This document shows positions 19,388-29,395 of a DNA stretch of 64,000 nucleotides, piece by piece. Where the stretch lies: NCBI RefSeq assembly GCF_030541005.1, contig NZ_JASSVM010000001.1, positions 496,001-560,000 of the forward strand. The letters run 5' to 3'. The stretch's first letter is position 1; every line of letters begins with the position of its first letter. Source of the stretch: Marinobacter sp. SS5-14b (GTDB taxonomy: Bacteria > Pseudomonadota > Gammaproteobacteria > Pseudomonadales > Oleiphilaceae). Position numbers and translations under genes: made by a program. The notes beneath the pieces are model-generated. The model saw nothing but the letters and a program-made list of their open reading frames with translations, had not been told where the DNA came from and ran no database searches.

Positions 19388-20266
19388 ATGATTACGGGTA
19401 GCCTCGTCGCACTGGTCACGCCCATGCATCCTAACGGTGACATTCACTGGGAGGACCTGGACAAACTGGTGGACTTGCATATTGAAAACGGCACCCATGG
19501 CATTGTGGCTGTGGGCACAACCGGCGAATCCGCAACGCTGGACCCGAAAGAGCATTGCCGGGTTGTCGGCCAGATCATAAAACGTGTTGATGGTCGGGTA
19601 CCTGTCATTGCCGGTACCGGCGGTAACAGCACGCGGGAAGCCATTGAACTGACCACCGAGGCCCATAAACTGGGGGCAGACGCCTGCCTGCTTGTTGTAC
19701 CTTATTACAACAAGCCTACTCAGGAAGGCCTCTATCAGCACTTTAAGGCCATCGCCGAAGCCGTCCCCGGCATGAGCCAGATCCTCTACAACGTGCCCGG
19801 TCGTACGGCCTGCGACATGCTCAACGAAACCGTTGTCCGCCTGGCCGACATTCCGAACATCATCGGCATTAAAGATGCAACCGGCAACATTCCCCGTGGC
19901 ATCGAGCTGATCGAAGCGCTGGCAGGTCGCCTGGTGGTGTATTCCGGCGATGATGCCACGGCAGCCGATCTGATGCTGGCGGGTGCCAAGGGCAATGTGT
20001 CGGTGACGGCTAACGTTGCACCGAAGGCAATGTCGCAATTGTGTGAAGCTGCTATTGCCGGTAACGAAGACGAAACCCGTCGTCTGAACGACTTGCTGAT
20101 GCCACTGAACCGCAAGCTGTTCCTGGAAGCCAATCCGATTCCAGTCAAATGGGCTCTGCAGCGCATGGGCATGATCGGGGAGGGCATTCGCCTGCCGTTG
20201 ACGCCGCTCAGCGAGAAGTTCCACGGCGAGGTGGAAGAAGCGCTCAAGGCCTCAGGTGTTCTCTGA
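19388..20266 (+). CDS. dapA: 4-hydroxy-tetrahydrodipicolinate synthase
   Basis: 292-residue (beta/alpha)8 aldolase that condenses pyruvate with aspartate semialdehyde in lysine and diaminopimelate synthesis. Lys162 (GIKDATG) forms the Schiff base, Tyr134 (YNVPGR) and the GTTGES loop at 43-48 complete the active site. Full length. bamC starts 35 bases later, the classical dapA-bamC pairing. Confidence 0.96.
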   Translation: MITGSLVALVTPMHPNGDIHWEDLDKLVDLHIENGTHGIVAVGTTGESATLDPKEHCRVVGQIIKRVDGRVPVIAGTGGNSTREAIELTTEAHKLGADACLLVVPYYNKPTQEGLYQHFKAIAEAVPGMSQILYNVPGRTACDMLNETVVRLADIPNIIGIKDATGNIPRGIELIEALAGRLVVYSGDDATAADLMLAGAKGNVSVTANVAPKAMSQLCEAAIAGNEDETRRLNDLLMPLNRKLFLEANPIPVKWALQRMGMIGEGIRLPLTPLSEKFHGEVEEALKASGVL

Positions 20267-20301
20267 GGCCCATCTTTTCCCCCTTCAACCGGAGTAACCC
20301 G

Positions 20302-21396
20302 ATGCAGGTTCCTGGAAGAACCCGTTACACACTTGTCTCTCTGGCCCGGCCTGCTGCCGGGCTTTTGTTGGCGAGTGCGCTGGCAGGCTGTGGCTTGTTA
20401 CATGACCGATCGGAAGCCTATGTCAACGCGCCGGAAGGATCGCCGATCCAGGTGCCCGAGGGCGCTGATAGCTCCCGCCTGAACCAGATCATGCCGGTAC
20501 GCAGCATTGAATCGGATGATTCTCGCCGTATGTACCCGTCAACCATCCCGCGCCCGCCGGATATGACCTCCGATATTCTCGATCAGAACTACGTCATTGA
20601 GGAGTTGGACGGCAGGCTGTGGCTGCTGGTCAATGAAGTGCCTGGTCGGTTGTGGCCGGTGGCGAGTGCCTGGATGAACGAATCCGGCATGGGAGTTGCG
20701 CACGACAGCCCCCAGCTGGGGATTCTGCAGAGTGAGCTTGCCAACTTCAGCAAAGGCAGCCGGGCAATGCTGGGCCTTGCCAACGAACCGGCTGTGGCCG
20801 AGCCCCGGGTGCTTCTTCAATTGCGGCTGGCGCCGGGCATCAGGCGAAAGACCACTGAAATCCGGGCTCAGGTGCTGGAACTGACAGACAGCCCGGAAGG
20901 ACTGGTTGCCTGGGATGCGGATGCCGACGAGGATCAGGCGTCCCGTGAACAACAGAAAAAACTGCTGGGTGACCTGGCAGACTTCCTCAAGCAGCGGGAA
21001 GACAACAAGTCTTTTTCGAGGGCTGCGTCTGGCATGGTGGCGAAGCCATTGGTGCGCCTGATGTCTGAGAATGAGCAGGCTGTTGCGATACAGGTAGAGC
21101 TGGATTACGGCCGCACCTGGGCAGAGGTAAACCGCTCACTGGAAGACATTGGCGCAGACATCCTGGACATCAACCGTAGCGAAGGTTGGGTACAGGTAGA
21201 TTTCCGCACTGAAGACGAACGCTCACCGGGCTGGTTCTCCTGGTTCAGCAACGACGAGGAGCCGGTTCATACCCACACAGTAACCGTGAGCCAGGCAAAT
21301 GATGCCATGGTGGTTACGGCCGAGCAGGTGGGCACCTATAATGGTGAATACACCGGGGCAGACTTGCTCACCAAACTGTTTGAACACCTGTACTGA
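20302..21396 (+). CDS. bamC: outer membrane assembly lipoprotein BamC
   Basis: 364-residue lipoprotein of the beta-barrel assembly machine. The lipobox LAGC is near residue 30, followed by the unstructured N-terminal segment and two helix-grip domains. ATG at 20302 behind CCGGAG gives the signal peptide; a longer frame overlapping dapA is not supported. The tandem dapA-bamC-purC order matches E. coli and Pseudomonas and is strong support for the call. Confidence 0.88.
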   Translation: MQVPGRTRYTLVSLARPAAGLLLASALAGCGLLHDRSEAYVNAPEGSPIQVPEGADSSRLNQIMPVRSIESDDSRRMYPSTIPRPPDMTSDILDQNYVIEELDGRLWLLVNEVPGRLWPVASAWMNESGMGVAHDSPQLGILQSELANFSKGSRAMLGLANEPAVAEPRVLLQLRLAPGIRRKTTEIRAQVLELTDSPEGLVAWDADADEDQASREQQKKLLGDLADFLKQREDNKSFSRAASGMVAKPLVRLMSENEQAVAIQVELDYGRTWAEVNRSLEDIGADILDINRSEGWVQVDFRTEDERSPGWFSWFSNDEEPVHTHTVTVSQANDAMVVTAEQVGTYNGEYTGADLLTKLFEHLY

Positions 21397-21440
21397 TCAA
21401 CGGGGTGGCCGGTGAGGCCACCTGTCGTTTGGAGACCTTG

Positions 21441-22154
21441 ATGGAAAAGCGCGAAGAGCTTTATGCCGGTAAAGCTAAGTCAGTTTACCGTACCGATGAC
21501 CCCAACCGTTTCGTTCTGGTATTCCGGGATGACACCTCCGCCTTTGACGGCGAGAAGAAAGAGCAGCTCAACCGCAAAGGCATGGTGAACAACAAGTTCA
21601 ATGCGTTCATTATGGAAAAGCTGGAAGCGGCCGGTGTCCCGACCCATTTCGAGGGCCTGCTGTCTGGCACCGAGTCACTTGTCAAGAAGCTGGATATGAT
21701 TCCGGTTGAATGTGTGGTCCGGAACATTTCTGCTGGCAGCTTGTGCCGCAGAATCGGTGTGGAAGAGGGGCTGGAACTGAACCCGCCGACCTTCGAGCTG
21801 TTTTTGAAGAACGATGCTTTGCATGACCCGATGGTGAATGAGTCGCTGGCTGTCAGCTTTGGCTGGGCGTCGGAGTCGGAGCTGGCACAAATGAAAACGC
21901 TCACTTACAAGGTGAACGACGTTCTCAAGGCCCTGTTTGATGACGCAGGCATGCTGCTCGTGGATTACAAACTGGAATTTGGTCGCAGTGACGGTACCAT
22001 TGTTCTGGGTGATGAATTCAGCCCGGATGGCTGCCGTATATGGGACAAGGAAACCCGCAAGAAAATGGACAAAGACCGGTTCCGTCAGGGGCTTGGAGAC
22101 GTTATCGAAGCCTACGAAGAAGTTGGCCGTCGTCTCGGCATTAACTTTGACTGA
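21441..22154 (+). CDS. purC: phosphoribosylaminoimidazole-succinocarboxamide synthase
   Basis: 237-residue SAICAR synthetase, joining aspartate to CAIR in purine synthesis with ATP. Motifs include [10 protein letters not shown] (7-16), [13 protein letters not shown] and the catalytic [10 protein letters not shown]. Length equals the bacterial standard. ATG at 21441 follows TTTGGAG; the frame upstream is open by 12 codons without support. Confidence 0.95.
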   Translation: MEKREELYAGKAKSVYRTDDPNRFVLVFRDDTSAFDGEKKEQLNRKGMVNNKFNAFIMEKLEAAGVPTHFEGLLSGTESLVKKLDMIPVECVVRNISAGSLCRRIGVEEGLELNPPTFELFLKNDALHDPMVNESLAVSFGWASESELAQMKTLTYKVNDVLKALFDDAGMLLVDYKLEFGRSDGTIVLGDEFSPDGCRIWDKETRKKMDKDRFRQGLGDVIEAYEEVGRRLGINFD

Positions 22155-22186
22155 CCTGCTAAAACAACCAACAAAACGGGTGTGTT

Positions 22187-22924
22187 ATGCGTAGATTGAT
22201 GATTGCTGTGGGTGGCTCGCTGGTGCTGGCCGCTCCCTTGGCCAACGCGGACGTTCTGGGTGGCGGTGCGACGGTGAGCTACTGGAACTCAGATTTCTCC
22301 GGTGAAGTTGTGAACAAGAGCTCTGCCGTTGATATCGAGAAAGATCTCAATATGAGCAGCGATGGCAACGCCAACTTTACGGCCCATTTCGAACATCCGG
22401 TGCCGGTGCTGCCCAATGTGCGAATCAACTACACCGGTATTTCCCAGAGTGGTAGCGGCAAGATCGGCCCTGCCGCTTTTGATGGAATTGTTGCCGGCGC
22501 AGACGTGAACTCAGATCTTGACATCGAACAGCTCGACGCCACCTTCTATTACGAAGTGCTGGATAACTGGGTCAATCTGGACCTGGGCCTGACGGCTCGC
22601 AAATTTGATGGTGAACTGGTTCTGCGTGAGCAAATTGTTGGAGGCCAGGTAAGCAAAACTACGGTCGACGCCGTTGTACCCATGGGCTACCTGGCTGCCC
22701 GCTTTGACCTGCCGTTTACCGGAGTGTCTGTAGGTGTCGAAGGCAATGTCATCAGCTACAGCGGCGACTCCCTGCACGATGTCAACGCCTATGGCCAGTA
22801 TGAGTTTGCCCTGCTGCAACTGCGTGCGGGTTACCGTCAGATGGCGATTGATTATGAAGATGACGACGACAGGCTGGATGTTGAGCTGTCCGGCCCGTTT
22901 GCCAGTATTGGCGTAAACTTCTAA
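22187..22924 (+). CDS. predicted outer-membrane beta-barrel protein
   Basis: 245 residues: signal peptide (cleavage near ANA, residue 22), then alternating hydrophobic/polar beta strands ending in a terminal strand with Phe (PFASIGVNF), the mark of BamA-dependent outer-membrane proteins. It resembles the small family of gammaproteobacterial barrels annotated as TIGR04219. Function is unknown. It begins 32 bases after purC and is followed by a strong terminator. Confidence 0.75.
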   Translation: MRRLMIAVGGSLVLAAPLANADVLGGGATVSYWNSDFSGEVVNKSSAVDIEKDLNMSSDGNANFTAHFEHPVPVLPNVRINYTGISQSGSGKIGPAAFDGIVAGADVNSDLDIEQLDATFYYEVLDNWVNLDLGLTARKFDGELVLREQIVGGQVSKTTVDAVVPMGYLAARFDLPFTGVSVGVEGNVISYSGDSLHDVNAYGQYEFALLQLRAGYRQMAIDYEDDDDRLDVELSGPFASIGVNF

Positions 22925-22935
22925 GCAAGAACTAA

Positions 22936-22959
22936 AAGGCGCCTTCGGGCGCCATTTTT
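22936..22959 (+). terminator. Rho-independent terminator
   Basis: Perfect 6-bp stem GGCGCC/GGCGCC with a TTCG tetraloop (22938-22953), then ATTTTT. Ends the purC-barrel transcription unit. Confidence 0.92.
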
Positions 22960-22974
22960 CATGGAGAGCAGACC

Positions 22975-23982
22975 TTGAAGATTCTCGTTACCGGAACCGC
23001 CGGCTTTATCGGCTCACACCTGGCCCACCGGCTGCTGGATCGCGGCGATGAAGTCATCGGCGTAGACAACGTTAACGACTATTACGACGTCAACCTGAAA
23101 GAGGCGCGTCTGGCAAGGCTGCTTGGCAAACCAGGCTTTACCGAAGTGCGTGAAGACATCGCAGACCGCGGCGTGATGGAAGCCCTGTTCCGGGAGCATA
23201 AGCCCGAGCGGGTTGTTCACCTCGCGGCCCAGGCCGGCGTTCGCTACTCCCTGGAAAACCCCCACGCCTACGTCGACGCCAATCTGGTTGGCTTCATGAA
23301 TATCCTGGAAGGCTGCCGCAATAACGACGTGAAGCACCTGGTCTACGCGTCCAGCAGTTCGGTTTATGGCGCCAACGAGACCATGCCGTTCTCGGTGCAC
23401 GACAATGTGGACCACCCCCTGAGCCTGTATGCCGCCTCCAAGAAGGCTAACGAGCTCATGGCCCACACCTACAGCCATCTCTACAACATGCCCACCACCG
23501 GCCTGCGGTTCTTCACCGTGTATGGTCCCTGGGGGCGGCCGGATATGGCGCTGTTCATTTTCACCAAGAAGATTCTGGCGGGCGAACCGATCGACGTGTT
23601 CAATCACGGCCACCACAAGCGGGACTTCACCTACATCGACGATATCGTGGAAGGGGTTATTCGCACCCTGGATCACGTGGCGGAGCCGAACCCGGAATGG
23701 TCAGGCGCCCAGCCGGACCCGGGAACCAGTAAAGGGCCGTATCGCATCTACAATATCGGCAGCAACAACCCGGTTGAGCTGTCCCGGTTTATCGAGATCA
23801 TCGAAGAGCGGCTCGGCAAGAAAGCGCAGAAGAATTTGCTGCCCCTGCAGCCCGGAGACGTGCCGGCGACTTACGCCAATGTAGACGACCTGATCAACGA
23901 TGTGGATTACAAGCCCTCAACAACCGTAGATGAGGGCATTGCCAACTTCGTGGATTGGTATCGGGATTTCTACAAAGTCTGA
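22975..23982 (+). CDS. NAD-dependent epimerase, UDP-glucuronate 4-epimerase type
   Basis: 335-residue extended SDR with NAD loop GTAGFIGSH (7-15), SSSSVYG (126-132) and catalytic Tyr152/Lys156 (YAASKK). The N-terminal [16 protein letters not shown] and the [15 protein letters not shown] segment are characteristic of UDP-glucuronate 4-epimerases (UDP-GlcA to UDP-GalA). Start is TTG at 22975 with GGAGAG upstream. Its 3' end overlaps the convergent pseudouridine synthase gene by 13 bases. Likely role: galacturonate supply for exopolysaccharide or LPS, using the product of ugd. Confidence 0.85.
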   Translation: MKILVTGTAGFIGSHLAHRLLDRGDEVIGVDNVNDYYDVNLKEARLARLLGKPGFTEVREDIADRGVMEALFREHKPERVVHLAAQAGVRYSLENPHAYVDANLVGFMNILEGCRNNDVKHLVYASSSSVYGANETMPFSVHDNVDHPLSLYAASKKANELMAHTYSHLYNMPTTGLRFFTVYGPWGRPDMALFIFTKKILAGEPIDVFNHGHHKRDFTYIDDIVEGVIRTLDHVAEPNPEWSGAQPDPGTSKGPYRIYNIGSNNPVELSRFIEIIEERLGKKAQKNLLPLQPGDVPATYANVDDLINDVDYKPSTTVDEGIANFVDWYRDFYKV

Positions 23983-24764
23983 CCAAACGCTTTCCTGCGC
24001 TTGAACAGCGGGCAATCGAACGCCAGGTAGACGGCTTCCAGTTGCAATCCTGAGGGGTCGGCCTGGCCGTAGAGCTTGTCCCCGATAATCGGGTGTCCGA
24101 TGCCGGCGAGGTGGCGCCGAATCTGGTGTTTTCTGCCGGTTTCGATGGCCACCCTGACCAGCGTCGAACCAGCCTCTTCATGCCGTTGCAGGGTTGTGAT
24201 TCTGCTCACCGACTCCTTACCGTCAAGCGCATCATCTATCCGAAGATCGTCAGCGTTCAGCCATCCCTTCACCGTTGCCCGGTAGATCTTGGTCATGCTG
24301 CGGCCAGAGAACAACTGGGAGAGGGCGCCGGCGGCCTGACCATCGTGGGCAACCAGCATCAACCCGGCAGCATCCGCATCCAGGCGATGCACCAGAAAAC
24401 AGGGCTTATTCAATTCCACTTCGACCATTCTGAGCAAGCTGCAGTGATCGCCCCACTGGGAGCCCTGAGACAAGAGCCCGTGCGGCTTATACCAGACGCT
24501 GTAACGCCCCAGGTTGTCTACCAGCGTAGGGGGTTCGGGTTTGAGTGACAGCACCTGATCATCGTAGAACAACTGTATCCGGGTGCCTGGTTTGAGGTCT
24601 CGCTTGGCCTTGCGTAGGCGCACCTGTTTGCCTTTCTGAGTCCACCAGCAAGCGCCCTTGGCCATGGCGTCCTTGATCCGTTGCTTGGGCAGTCCGGAGG
24701 CGGCAGCGAGGGCGTCAACAGCGGTTTGGGATGAATCAACGGTGATATCAATTTCTTTGCGCAT
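23970..24764 (-). CDS. RluA-family pseudouridine synthase
   Basis: 264-residue RNA modification enzyme. An N-terminal S4-like domain (about 12-70) precedes the catalytic domain with HRLDADAAG; Asp129 is the nucleophilic aspartate. The usual T/S after HRLD is Ala here (DADAAG versus DxxTSG), a known variation. Target uridine, in rRNA or tRNA, cannot be assigned. Confidence 0.82.
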   Translation of the reverse strand: MRKEIDITVDSSQTAVDALAAASGLPKQRIKDAMAKGACWWTQKGKQVRLRKAKRDLKPGTRIQLFYDDQVLSLKPEPPTLVDNLGRYSVWYKPHGLLSQGSQWGDHCSLLRMVEVELNKPCFLVHRLDADAAGLMLVAHDGQAAGALSQLFSGRSMTKIYRATVKGWLNADDLRIDDALDGKESVSRITTLQRHEEAGSTLVRVAIETGRKHQIRRHLAGIGHPIIGDKLYGQADPSGLQLEAVYLAFDCPLFKRRKAFGQTL

Positions 24765-24844
24765 TGGTGTTCCGGGTCTGTGTGACGGGGCAGGGCAATA
24801 GTACGGAGCACAGGCTGGCGGAACAAGCAGTTTGCGGGATGGGC

Positions 24845-24873
24845 AAAGGCCGTCGGAGTTACCGGCGGCCTTA
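24845..24873 (-). terminator. probable terminator of the TonB receptor gene
   Basis: An 11-bp stem with one G-U pair: AAGGCCGTCGG (24846-24856) against CCGGCGGCCTT (24862-24872), loop of 5. On the minus strand it is followed by only three Ts, so efficiency is uncertain. Confidence 0.55.
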
Positions 24874-24890
24874 TAGGGGAGGCGGGCTGA

Positions 24891-27164
24891 TCAGAAGCTC
24901 AAAGTTGCAGACAACCAGTAGTTGCGGGCTTTGGCCTTTACGTTGTAGTCGTCAATGTAGTTGGCATTGTAGGTCGCGCCGCCATCATCGGTCGTGTAGA
25001 CGGTTTTGTAACCGGTGAAATCTTCATCCAGCAAGTTGTTCACCCGTGCGCTGATCACCAGATTATCGGTGACCGTGTATTGGGCGCCCAAATGCAGGAT
25101 GGTGTAGTCCTTGTAGAATTCGGGGTAGTCGATACTGTCATCCCAGCCGCGCGGGGTGCTGGTGTAGCGCTTGGAACGAAACTCGGTAGTGAGGTAGGTG
25201 TTGAATTGCGGGGTCACCTGCCAGTCCAGCGTCGCGTTTGCCATATGTTTGGCAGTACCCGCCAGAGGCTGACCACGGTTGTCGCCACTTTTGATCTCGG
25301 CGTCGGTGTAGGTGTAGTTCGCCCGAACGGAAAGGGTGTCCAGAATCCAGTAGCGGCCAGCGATTTCCACGCCGTTGATCTCGGCTTTGTCGACGTTCAC
25401 TTCCTGGCCAAATTCGTAACCGTCTCCCAGTAGCTGGTTCCACTCCGGTGCCAGATTAACGCAGTTGGCGGGGTTCGCATTGGCATCGTCGCAATGCAGA
25501 ATCGAGCCGCCGCTTTCGATTTTGTCTTTGAATTGGTTGGAGAACACCGTCAGGTTGGCGTTGTGCCCCTCCGGGTGCCGGTAGTACACCGCCAGCTCAC
25601 TATTGACGCTGGTTTCCGGCTCAAGATCCGGAGTGCCCACAAAGGGCCGGGTGCCCTGGCCACCAAAGCCGGTAATACCTTCGTACAGGTCGCTTGCCTT
25701 GGGGGCTTTGTAACCCGTGCTGACACCGCCCTTCAGGCTCCACTCCGGGCTGATATCCCAGTTGCCGTAGAGCCGTGGGCTGACATTGCCGTCGAAAATG
25801 TTGTGGTGGTCATAGCGCACACCACCGGTGAGGGTGAAAGCCCGGGTAACTTCCCAGTTGTCCTCGACAAACACCGCCCACTGCCGGTGGGGCTGGGTTT
25901 TGCCATCGCTGAATCCGGCACCGGTCATACCGAAGGTGCCATCTTCCATTTCCGCATCAATATACTCACCGCCGTAGACCAGCAAGTGATCGCCTACCAG
26001 GGAGTCAAACTTCAGGTTGAGGGTGGTTTGGCGGGTTTCCAAAACCCGCTTCGGGCGGGGTAGAAAAGTCGCTTCGATCTCGGCGTCGGTTGCGCTGTTT
26101 TTGATTTGCTCGTATTGCAAGCGCTCCACCGCGGTCAAGGGCAGGGTGCGGCCATCATTGCTGGTCTCGATGTGGTGCAGGTAGATATCACTGTTGGCGA
26201 ATCCCCATTCACCTTGATGGCGGATAGAGGCCTGCTGGCGTTTGAACTCCTGTTCCAGGGCGTAGCCCGCCCGCGGCAGCCGATCTATGCTGTCGGTTGT
26301 GCCCAGCGGGTTGTCGCCATCCTGCGGCTTGTTGTCGTAGGTCTGATTCGAGGTTTCGTAATCAAAGGTCAGGCTCTGGTTGTCGGTGACCTGGTAGTCC
26401 AGCCGCGCGCCCAGGTTGGTGTTTTCGTTATCGACGGTACGGCCACCACCGCCAAATCCGAGCTCCCGTGGAACCTGGTTGCCATTCGGATCAATGCCCG
26501 GATCGTACTGGGGGTTAGAAGCGTCCCGGTTGTAAAGGCTTCCGCGGAGGGCTAACCCCAGACGGTTCTCGATCAAGGGCCCGGCCACGGTAAACTCGGT
26601 GGTGTCATCGTTACCGAAGTCGTCGTCTGACTCAAAGGTACGGCTGTGTGAAAGTGAGCCTGTCCAGGTGTCACTCACCTTTTTGGTGATGATGTTGATC
26701 ACACCGCCGAGGGCATCAGCACCATACAAAGTGGAAGCGGGGCCGCGGATGATCTCGATGCGTTCGATCATCTCTTTGGGGGGGATGTGGTTGAACTGGT
26801 TGCCGCCGAAATTGTTCGGGTAGATGTCGCCGATGTTGTTCTGGCGCTTGCCGTCGATCAGGATCAAGGTGTAGTCCGCACCCATGCCTCGAATACTGAT
26901 GCCGCCCTGACCGGTTTTGTCGGTGGTCTCACCAACGTCCACACCTTCCACCTCACGCACGGCATCCAGCAGTGTTGCGTAGGGTTTCTTGTCCAGCTCC
27001 TCCTTACGGATAACCGTGATGGATGCCGGGGCATCGGTGATTTTCTGCTCCACACCTGAGGCGCTGACCACCAGCTCTTCGAGCTGATGAACGGTCTGAG
27101 CCTGAGACGCGGCAGCAAAGCCGGTAATTGCGAGGGCGAGTGAGGTCTTCGAAAACTTGGTCAC
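24891..27164 (-). CDS. TonB-dependent outer membrane receptor, probable ferric siderophore or heme uptake
   Basis: 757-residue receptor. Signal peptide (LALAITGFAAASQAQ), TonB box region (LEELVVSASG), plug domain with SIRGMGADYTLILIDGKRQN and RGPASTLYGADALGGVINIITKK, then a 22-strand barrel ending in YWLSATLSF. Overall it is closest to FepA/CirA-type receptors. GTG at 27164 follows AAAGGAAAG and begins the signal peptide; the frame is open 30 codons further. A candidate Fur box lies upstream and the divergent genes look like reduction and handling partners, so an iron substrate is inferred. Confidence 0.88.
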   Translation of the reverse strand: MTKFSKTSLALAITGFAAASQAQTVHQLEELVVSASGVEQKITDAPASITVIRKEELDKKPYATLLDAVREVEGVDVGETTDKTGQGGISIRGMGADYTLILIDGKRQNNIGDIYPNNFGGNQFNHIPPKEMIERIEIIRGPASTLYGADALGGVINIITKKVSDTWTGSLSHSRTFESDDDFGNDDTTEFTVAGPLIENRLGLALRGSLYNRDASNPQYDPGIDPNGNQVPRELGFGGGGRTVDNENTNLGARLDYQVTDNQSLTFDYETSNQTYDNKPQDGDNPLGTTDSIDRLPRAGYALEQEFKRQQASIRHQGEWGFANSDIYLHHIETSNDGRTLPLTAVERLQYEQIKNSATDAEIEATFLPRPKRVLETRQTTLNLKFDSLVGDHLLVYGGEYIDAEMEDGTFGMTGAGFSDGKTQPHRQWAVFVEDNWEVTRAFTLTGGVRYDHHNIFDGNVSPRLYGNWDISPEWSLKGGVSTGYKAPKASDLYEGITGFGGQGTRPFVGTPDLEPETSVNSELAVYYRHPEGHNANLTVFSNQFKDKIESGGSILHCDDANANPANCVNLAPEWNQLLGDGYEFGQEVNVDKAEINGVEIAGRYWILDTLSVRANYTYTDAEIKSGDNRGQPLAGTAKHMANATLDWQVTPQFNTYLTTEFRSKRYTSTPRGWDDSIDYPEFYKDYTILHLGAQYTVTDNLVISARVNNLLDEDFTGYKTVYTTDDGGATYNANYIDDYNVKAKARNYWLSATLSF

Positions 27165-27249
27165 GTGGTCTTTCCTTTTTAGACGGATCTGCCTGGTGGA
27201 TTCCTGTCGATTTCGGAGGGCAAGCCTAAATGAAATTATCGCAACACTC

Positions 27250-27269
27250 AACAAGAATAATTCGCATTA
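27250..27269 (-). promoter_or_regulatory. candidate Fur box
   Basis: On the minus strand the segment reads TAATGCGAATTATTCTTGTT, close to the common Fur-box pattern AATGCGAATnATTcTCATT. It lies 86 bases before the TonB receptor start and 92 before the divergent PepSY gene, so it could control both. Weaker AT-rich half-matches occur at 27228-27240 and 27306-27319. Confidence 0.55.
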
Positions 27270-27361
27270 ACGTGTGTAAAGTAATCGTAAAGCGTATTGA
27301 GTTGCATTTGATAATTGTCTAGGCTTTCCAGCCTCAACGTCCCGAATCACTCGGATACACC

Positions 27362-28018
27362 ATGGAAAGCACACCAGAGACCACGGCCGGCAGCGCGCAA
27401 CAGGATTGCGCCATAGATCGCAGCCACTGGCTTAAAACCCTGTTGCGCTGGCACTGGGTCAGTTCTGCATTGGCCTTGCCGGCCCTGATTTTGTTCACCT
27501 TTACCGGTGTCACGCTTAACCACGCGGCGGATATTCCGGCCAATACCCGGGTAACGGAAATACAGGCCATGGTGCCGGGACCGGTGCTTCAGGAGCTCCG
27601 GTTGCTCGCCGCCAACCCACCAGCGGAATTGCCGTCAGCACTGGGTCAATGGTTGACGCGTGAACAGGGGATTGCCCTGGGCAGAGGCCAGGCTGAGTGG
27701 AGTGAAACGGAGCTTTATATAGCCTTTCCCCGACCGGGTGGTGACGCCTGGCTGAGCCTGTACCTGGAGTCTGGTGAACTGCTTTACGAGCACACTGACA
27801 GGGGTTGGATTGCCTGGGCCAACGACCTCCACAAAGCCCGGAACACCGGCGTTTGGTGGCAGGGTTTTATCGATGCTTTCGCCGTGGTGTGCCTGGTGTT
27901 CTGCCTGACGGGCTTCGGCCTTCTCTGGCTGCATGCCCGGGAGCGTGCCGGTATCTGGCCGGTGGCCGGGCTGGGCTTGCTGATACCGGTTTTGCTGGCC
28001 GTATTGACCATTCATTGA
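27362..28018 (+). CDS. PepSY-associated transmembrane protein
   Basis: 218-residue inner-membrane protein: one helix near 35-53 (ALALPALILFTFTGVTLNH), a periplasmic segment with a short PepSY-like beta region (GGDAWLSLYLESGELLYEHTD), then two helices near 170-218. Conserved histidines (LRWHW, LNH, NDLHKARN) flank the membrane segments, as in PepSY-TM proteins proposed to take part in electron transfer to ferric iron. First of four closely spaced genes. A role in siderophore reduction is inferred from context. Confidence 0.78.
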   Translation: MESTPETTAGSAQQDCAIDRSHWLKTLLRWHWVSSALALPALILFTFTGVTLNHAADIPANTRVTEIQAMVPGPVLQELRLLAANPPAELPSALGQWLTREQGIALGRGQAEWSETELYIAFPRPGGDAWLSLYLESGELLYEHTDRGWIAWANDLHKARNTGVWWQGFIDAFAVVCLVFCLTGFGLLWLHARERAGIWPVAGLGLLIPVLLAVLTIH

Positions 28019-28029
28019 GGACAAAGACC

Positions 28030-28548
28030 GTGAACCGAATAAGAAGCCCTCTCTATGCCATGTTGCTGGCAGCGCCGACCCTGGCGTTGGCGGATAGCCT
28101 GTCCGTGGAAGTGGAGATCCCCGAGTTGCAGGTGGCCGAATACCATCGCCCTTACGTTGCCGTCTGGTTGGAAGACAGCAAAGGTCAGCATCAGTTGGAT
28201 CTGGCGGTGTGGTACGACCACGACATGCGCAACAACGAAGGCAATAAATGGCTGAAAGACCTTCGTCTCTGGTGGCGGAGAAGTGGCCGCAGCCTCGATA
28301 TGCCGGTGGACGCCTTCAGCGGAGCTACACGCGCACCGGGCATGCACGCTGTCAGCTTTGAGGCGGAAGACCAAAGGCTGGATCGTCTGTCGGCCGGTGA
28401 CTATACCCTGGCTGTCGAAGCTGCCCGGGAGGTGGGTGGCCGGGAAGTCGTGCGAGTCCCGATCCGTTGGCCCGCCTCCGAAACGACCGGATATTCCGCC
28501 AGTGGCAGCACTGAGCTGGGTGCCGTCGCTGTAACCATCAAGCCCTGA
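28030..28548 (+). CDS. DUF2271 domain periplasmic protein
   Basis: 172 residues, signal peptide (LLAAPTLALA) then a DUF2271 domain containing IPELQVAEYHRPYVAVWLED and a C-terminal beta region. Start is GTG at 28030 with GAGGA 8 bases upstream; the frame running further upstream overlaps the PepSY gene and is not supported. DUF2271 proteins are repeatedly encoded beside PepSY and DUF4198 genes and TonB receptors. Molecular function unknown. Confidence 0.8.
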   Translation: MNRIRSPLYAMLLAAPTLALADSLSVEVEIPELQVAEYHRPYVAVWLEDSKGQHQLDLAVWYDHDMRNNEGNKWLKDLRLWWRRSGRSLDMPVDAFSGATRAPGMHAVSFEAEDQRLDRLSAGDYTLAVEAAREVGGREVVRVPIRWPASETTGYSASGSTELGAVAVTIKP

Positions 28549-28585
28549 TCATCAACCCGACCGGACTGACAAGGAATTCTCAACC

Positions 28586-29395
28586 ATGAACGTTAAAACC
28601 ATTTCCACCACTCTTGCACTCGTCATTGGCCTGGCCAGCGCCGCCAGCGTTCACGCACACCGGGCCTGGATGCTGCCCTCGGCCACCGTGCTTTCCGGTG
28701 AAAACGCATGGGTGACGGTGGACGGAGCCGTGTCCAATAGCCTGTTCTATTTCGAGCATCATCCGCTGAATCTGGACAAACTTGAGATCCGAAGCCCCAG
28801 CGGTGCGCGGGTTGAGGCCCAAAACAAGGCCAGTGGAAAATACCGGTCGATGTTTGATGCGGAACTCACAGAGGACGGCACCTATACCTTCGAAATCCAT
28901 AATCAGGGCATTTCTGGCTCTTACGAGCTGGACGGTAAACGCCATCGTTGGATGGGGAGCGCCGACGAGGTTGCAGGGATTCCGGCTGCTGCAGAAAGCC
29001 TTCGCCTGAGTGAAATTGATCGGCGAATGCAGGTGTTTGTTACCAAGGGTGCGCCCACGGTTGACAGTTTTAGCCCCACCGGAGAAGGGCTGGAGCTGTT
29101 GCCGGATACCCACCCGAATGACTTGTTTAGTGGGGAAACCACTGTGTTTCGTTTTAACCTGGACGGCAAGCCCGCAGAGGGACTGGCTGTTCTGTTGATC
29201 CGTGATGGCATTCGTTACCGGGACCAGGTGGAAGAAATCCGCCTGACCACAGACGCCGAGGGCAGGGTCGAGGTTGTGTGGCCAGAGCCGGGTATCTACT
29301 GGCTGGAAGCAGAAACCGAGGCTCCTGCCAAACAACTCAAAAACGCTTCCCGGCGGCTGAGTTACAGCGCAACCCTGGAAGTGCTGCCGTTGTAA
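28586..29395 (+). CDS. DUF4198 domain periplasmic protein
   Basis: 269 residues with a signal peptide ending at VHA, immediately followed by HRAWMLPSAT, the typical mature start with a metal-candidate His. The rest is an Ig-like beta-sandwich pair, as in NikM-type DUF4198 proteins that accompany metal importers. The stop codon overlaps the flavodoxin ATG (TAATG). Proposed role: periplasmic handling of metal or ferric ligand; this is inference. Confidence 0.8.
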   Translation: MNVKTISTTLALVIGLASAASVHAHRAWMLPSATVLSGENAWVTVDGAVSNSLFYFEHHPLNLDKLEIRSPSGARVEAQNKASGKYRSMFDAELTEDGTYTFEIHNQGISGSYELDGKRHRWMGSADEVAGIPAAAESLRLSEIDRRMQVFVTKGAPTVDSFSPTGEGLELLPDTHPNDLFSGETTVFRFNLDGKPAEGLAVLLIRDGIRYRDQVEEIRLTTDAEGRVEVVWPEPGIYWLEAETEAPAKQLKNASRRLSYSATLEVLPL